Assembly (NCBI GenBank): GCA_900767685.1 | Contig: CAAGAB010000293.1 | Location: 1 to 15,256, forward strand | Source of the DNA: an uncultured Coprococcus sp. | GTDB taxonomy: Bacteria; Bacillota_A; Clostridia; Lachnospirales; Lachnospiraceae | Length of the DNA: 15,256 nucleotides | Direction of reading: 5' to 3' | Shown here: one piece after another, positions 13,032-15,256 of the stretch | Layout of the letters: each line of letters starts with the position of its first letter | Numbering within the stretch: position 1 is the first letter of the stretch | Made by a program: the position numbers and the translations under genes | Notes under the pieces: generated by a model | What the model saw: only the letters and a program-made list of their open reading frames with translations | What the model was told of the DNA's origin: nothing | Databases searched by the model: none

Positions 13032-14756
13032 TCAGCAGTCAAGTATCATGTCATTCAGTGATTTTCCACCAGGAACCATAGGAAATACATTAGCTGTAGG
13101 ATCTATGAAGAACTCTATAACTGTAAGTCCGTTTGTATTGGCCTTTGCAGCCTCAAATGCAGGTCTTATCTCCTCCGGCTTAGTGACTCTGATACCCTTT
13201 GCATCATAACTCTCTGCCAGTTTTACAAAGTCAGGCGAATACTTTGGACAGCACTTGTCCGGATTCTGACAATCTCTGTTGCATCTTCTTCTGTATCTGA
13301 GACATGTGCTGCTGTATCTCTTGTTGAAGAACAGCTCCTGCCACTGACGAACGTTGCCAAGGTAGCCGTTGTTAAGTATACAGAGGGTAACAGGAAGCTC
13401 AAGTGCAACAGCCGTAGCCATCTCCTGAATGTTCATCTGAACTCCGCCATCTCCTGAGATGCATATTACATCCTTATCCATGTTGCCAAGCTTTGCGCCT
13501 ATAGCGGCAGGGAATCCATAACCCATGGTTCCAAGACCTCCGGAAGTTAAGAGCTGCTTGTTCTCGTCTATATCAATGTACTGCGTTGTCCAGAGCTGGT
13601 TCTGTCCAACGTCAGTTGTGATGATGAGATTGCTGTACATATCGTTTATGGTTCTGATGATAGCCTCAGGGGTCACACCATCATATCTGTTCATGTTGAT
13701 AGGATACTCAGCCTTGACATTCATAATGTCATCTACCCAGTCTTTGATATCAAGAGGCTCAGCGTATTCAAGCATCTTGGATATTGCAACCTTTGCATCT
13801 GCAACTATAGGTATATCAACTTTTATGTTCCTTGATATGGACGCTGCATCTATATCAACATGTATGATCTTGGCATTCTTGGCAAATGTATCTATAGTAC
13901 CTGTTATTCTATCATTGAATCTACATCCGATGGAGAAGAGAACATCACTCTCCATGATAGCTTTGTTGGATGCCAAGTTACCATGCATACCGATGTTACC
14001 TACATACAGTGGATGATCTGTAGGTATCGCACCTTTTCCCATGATGGTTGTGACTACAGGGATACCTGTCTTCTCCGCAAGCTGCTGCATCTCTTTTCTT
14101 GCATGAGCGATATTTACACCACCGCCGCAAAGGAACACAGGCTTCTTTGCATTCTTAAGCTCCGCAAGGGCTCTCTTGATCTGTCCGACATGTACGCCCT
14201 CTGAAGGCTTGTAACCTCTGATATTTACCTCTGATGGATACTCGTCACTTCCCATGGCAAGCTGTATATCCTTAGGAATATCAACAACTACAGGACCCGG
14301 CTTTCCGGTTCTTGCTATGTAAAAAGCATTTTTAATGATCCTTGCAAGATCCTCTCTCTTTCTTACTGTGACTGCATACTTGCATATGCTTCTTGTGATT
14401 CCTACTATGTCAACCTCCTGAAAAGCATCATTTCCAATAAGGTTCATCGGAACCTGTCCTGTAAAACATACCAGTGGCACACTGTCGTAGTTGGCTGTGG
14501 CAATTCCTGTTACAAGGTTTGTCGCACCCGGGCCACTTGTTACCAGACACACTCCAACTCTTCCTGTTGAACGTGCATATCCGTCCGCTGCATGAACAAG
14601 TGCCTGCTCGTGTCTTGGAAGTATCATATCGATACCTTCTGCATCATACAACGCATCAAACAGGTCTATCGCTGTTCCACCAGGGTATGCGAACAGAGTG
14701 TCTACCCCCTCTTCCTGCAACGCTTTTACAAACATCTTTGCTCCATTGATCTCCAT
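13032..14756 (-). CDS. ilvB: Acetolactate synthase large (catalytic) subunit, with a Cys-rich insertion
   Basis: The ThDP- and FAD-dependent catalytic subunit of acetohydroxyacid synthase. It condenses pyruvate with pyruvate or 2-ketobutyrate, the first common step to valine, leucine and isoleucine. The 574-aa protein shows the N-terminal ThDP pyrimidine domain with PRHEQ (catalytic Glu50) and TSGPGATN (73-80), the central FAD-type domain (about 190-350), and the ThDP-binding domain with GDGGVQMN (435-442) to LNN (461-463). It ends MVPGGKSLNDMI. After QWQELFFNKRYS it carries an extra stretch with five cysteines (C485, C492, C496, C502, C503) before the normal PDFVKLAESY. The ATG at 14754-14756 has AGGAGGT 7 nt upstream. 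It is preceded by a T-box leader and followed by a small subunit gene. Confidence 0.96.
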   Translation of the reverse strand: MEINGAKMFVKALQEEGVDTLFAYPGGTAIDLFDALYDAEGIDMILPRHEQALVHAADGYARSTGRVGVCLVTSGPGATNLVTGIATANYDSVPLVCFTGQVPMNLIGNDAFQEVDIVGITRSICKYAVTVRKREDLARIIKNAFYIARTGKPGPVVVDIPKDIQLAMGSDEYPSEVNIRGYKPSEGVHVGQIKRALAELKNAKKPVFLCGGGVNIAHARKEMQQLAEKTGIPVVTTIMGKGAIPTDHPLYVGNIGMHGNLASNKAIMESDVLFSIGCRFNDRITGTIDTFAKNAKIIHVDIDAASISRNIKVDIPIVADAKVAISKMLEYAEPLDIKDWVDDIMNVKAEYPINMNRYDGVTPEAIIRTINDMYSNLIITTDVGQNQLWTTQYIDIDENKQLLTSGGLGTMGYGFPAAIGAKLGNMDKDVICISGDGGVQMNIQEMATAVALELPVTLCILNNGYLGNVRQWQELFFNKRYSSTCLRYRRRCNRDCQNPDKCCPKYSPDFVKLAESYDAKGIRVTKPEEIRPAFEAAKANTNGLTVIEFFIDPTANVFPMVPGGKSLNDMILDC

Positions 14757-14812
14757 ATCTTATACCTCCTGTAAAGTTCATGATAATCTAAACTTACGCC
14801 TCGGGATGTATA

Positions 14813-14829
14813 TATGCACCCCATGCATA
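14813..14829 (-). other. Small hairpin between the T-box terminator and ilvB
   Basis: TATGCA, the loop TGGGG and TGCATA form a 6-bp perfect stem in the read-through transcript, directly after the terminator U-tract and about 55 nt before the ilvB ATG. It does not cover the ribosome binding site. Its role is unknown. Confidence 0.4.
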
Positions 14830-14830
14830 G

Positions 14831-14866
14831 AAAAAGCCCTAAGCGCAACTGTTTTACGCTTAGGGC
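14831..14866 (-). terminator. T-box-controlled intrinsic terminator before ilvB
   Basis: GCCCTAAGCG (14857-14866) pairs perfectly over 10 bp with CGCTTAGGGC (14836-14845) around an 11-nt loop and is followed by five U (14831-14835). The CCUAAG in its 5' arm (14859-14864) can instead pair with UUUAGG just before the T-box bulge (14892-14897), forming the mutually exclusive antiterminator. Confidence 0.93.
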
Positions 14867-15153
14867 GAATATGTTCATATCCGTGGTACCACCTAAATTC
14901 AGACAAATGTCTGCACTCATCAGATACTATAATAAATTATCACTGTAATCATTATTAATATCTTATTCCTGTAACGGGGAAAACCGTTGAAACCTACTCG
15001 ACAACAGCTGACAAATATATGCTGCAATCTTTCAATCCACTGCTCGAAGGCTACCTTCCACACATTCCTGATGAAGACTCTCACCACCGTCTTCTCTCTG
15101 TTGATCGGGGGGATGTATGTACTCCTCCTCGTCATAGCATTTGACTATTTTCC

Positions 15154-15168
15154 GGTCGTTTTACGACC
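15154..15168 (-). other. Small GC-rich hairpin at the very 5' end of the T-box transcript
   Basis: GGTCGT and ACGACC form a 6-bp perfect stem with a 3-nt loop within the first 25 nt of the predicted transcript, upstream of stem I. It may protect the 5' end or sit as an extra leader helix; it is not a standard T-box element that I can name. Confidence 0.5.
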
Positions 15169-15181
15169 CTTAGATGTGATT

Positions 15182-15210
15182 ATTTTATCATTAACATGAA
15201 GATGTGTCAA
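15182..15210 (-). promoter_or_regulatory. Sigma-A promoter of the ilvB T-box operon
   Basis: On the minus strand a perfect TTGACA (15205-15210) and TAAAAT (15182-15187, five of six) are separated by exactly 17 bp, with a start expected near 15175, just upstream of the T-box leader. Confidence 0.88.
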
Positions 15211-15218
15211 CGATTCTT

Positions 15219-15254
15219 TTACTTGCCTATCAGAACCCTTTTCCCTTCAAATGC
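15219..15254 (-). CDS. Possible last codons of an upstream gene (partial, uncertain)
   Basis: One minus-strand frame from the window edge reads AFEGKRVLIGK then TAA, ending 9 bp before the -35 box of the ilvB promoter. Eleven codons are too few to identify a protein, and an open frame of this length is expected by chance. It is listed only because the position would suit the end of a neighbouring gene. Confidence 0.2.
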   Translation of the reverse strand, partial: AFEGKRVLIGK

Positions 15255-15256
15255 AA

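Larger units (their letters stand above)
14831..15175 (-). promoter_or_regulatory. T-box leader (tRNA-sensing riboswitch) of the ilvB operon
   Basis: An uncharged tRNA bound to this leader stabilises an antiterminator and lets ilvB be transcribed. The T-box core AGGTGGTACCACGG (14881-14894) matches the AGGGTGGNACCGCG consensus, and its bulge UGGU would pair with a tRNA ending in A73-CCA, as Val, Ile and Leu tRNAs do. Stem I has a base ATGCT/AGCAT, a GA-rich GACGAGGAGGAGTA segment near 15118-15131, an apical stem GAAGAC/GTCTTC, and a specifier side GGAAGGTAGCC followed by TTCGAGC. The codon before the conserved purine and CC would be GTA (15052-15054), that is valine; this reading is inferred by pattern and is less sure than the T-box itself. 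A CAGAC/GTCTG hairpin resembles stem III. The 5' end near 15175 is estimated from the promoter. Confidence 0.92.

Noticed and set aside
13525..14016. Plus-strand open frame of 163 codons with hydrophobic content
   Set aside because: Antisense to the ilvB coding region, which has full family motifs; the hydrophobicity comes from the complementary frame.
1..15256. Prophage, insertion sequence, CRISPR array or defence-system genes
   Set aside because: Every substantial coding region is a recognisable housekeeping family, no transposase or integrase motifs were seen, and no regularly spaced direct repeats with unique spacers exist.

Overview
The window looks like chromosomal DNA of a low-GC anaerobic Firmicute, most likely Clostridia/Lachnospiraceae. 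The support is indirect: AGGAGG-type ribosome binding sites, sigma-A-like promoters, a T-box leader, a DivIVA-family protein, a cobalamin-dependent methionine synthase without an activation domain, and the general gene content. No phage, transposon or CRISPR signature was seen. Apart from one gene (DAHP synthase, 9500-10528), everything is encoded on the minus strand.

Read in the direction of minus-strand transcription (right to left), the right end carries a consensus promoter (15182-15210), a T-box leader of about 345 nt with an intrinsic terminator, and then ilvB and a first acetolactate synthase small subunit gene. After these come dtd (D-aminoacyl-tRNA deacylase), a DivIVA-like coiled-coil gene with its own strong promoter, and a small SCP2-like lipid-binding gene. 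A shared bidirectional terminator at 10566-10625 separates that block from the convergent DAHP synthase gene, which is transcribed divergently from dacF (D,D-carboxypeptidase). Then follow a membrane-anchored metallophosphoesterase, a membrane-anchored L,D-transpeptidase, a tRNA-Ser(CGA) starting only 6 bp after the transpeptidase stop codon, and a hairpin terminator.

The left third holds pnp (purine nucleoside phosphorylase), rnhA (RNase H) and a metH-type methionine synthase, probably one operon. At the left edge a second acetolactate synthase small subunit gene and ilvC (5' part only) follow a perfect-consensus promoter.

The window is therefore mostly housekeeping metabolism. Branched-chain amino acid synthesis sits at both ends (ilvB + small subunit; small subunit + ilvC), with aromatic entry (DAHP synthase) and methionine synthesis between. 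A peptidoglycan group (D,D-carboxypeptidase, L,D-transpeptidase) could act in sequence on the cell wall. I found no convincing new multi-gene system. The points most worth a second look are: a cysteine-rich insertion inside IlvB; two small-subunit paralogues with different expression signals; a G8 tract in metH between its catalytic and B12 modules; an 8 x 12-bp in-frame tandem repeat encoding an acidic tail on the L,D-transpeptidase; and the tRNA-Ser abutting that gene.
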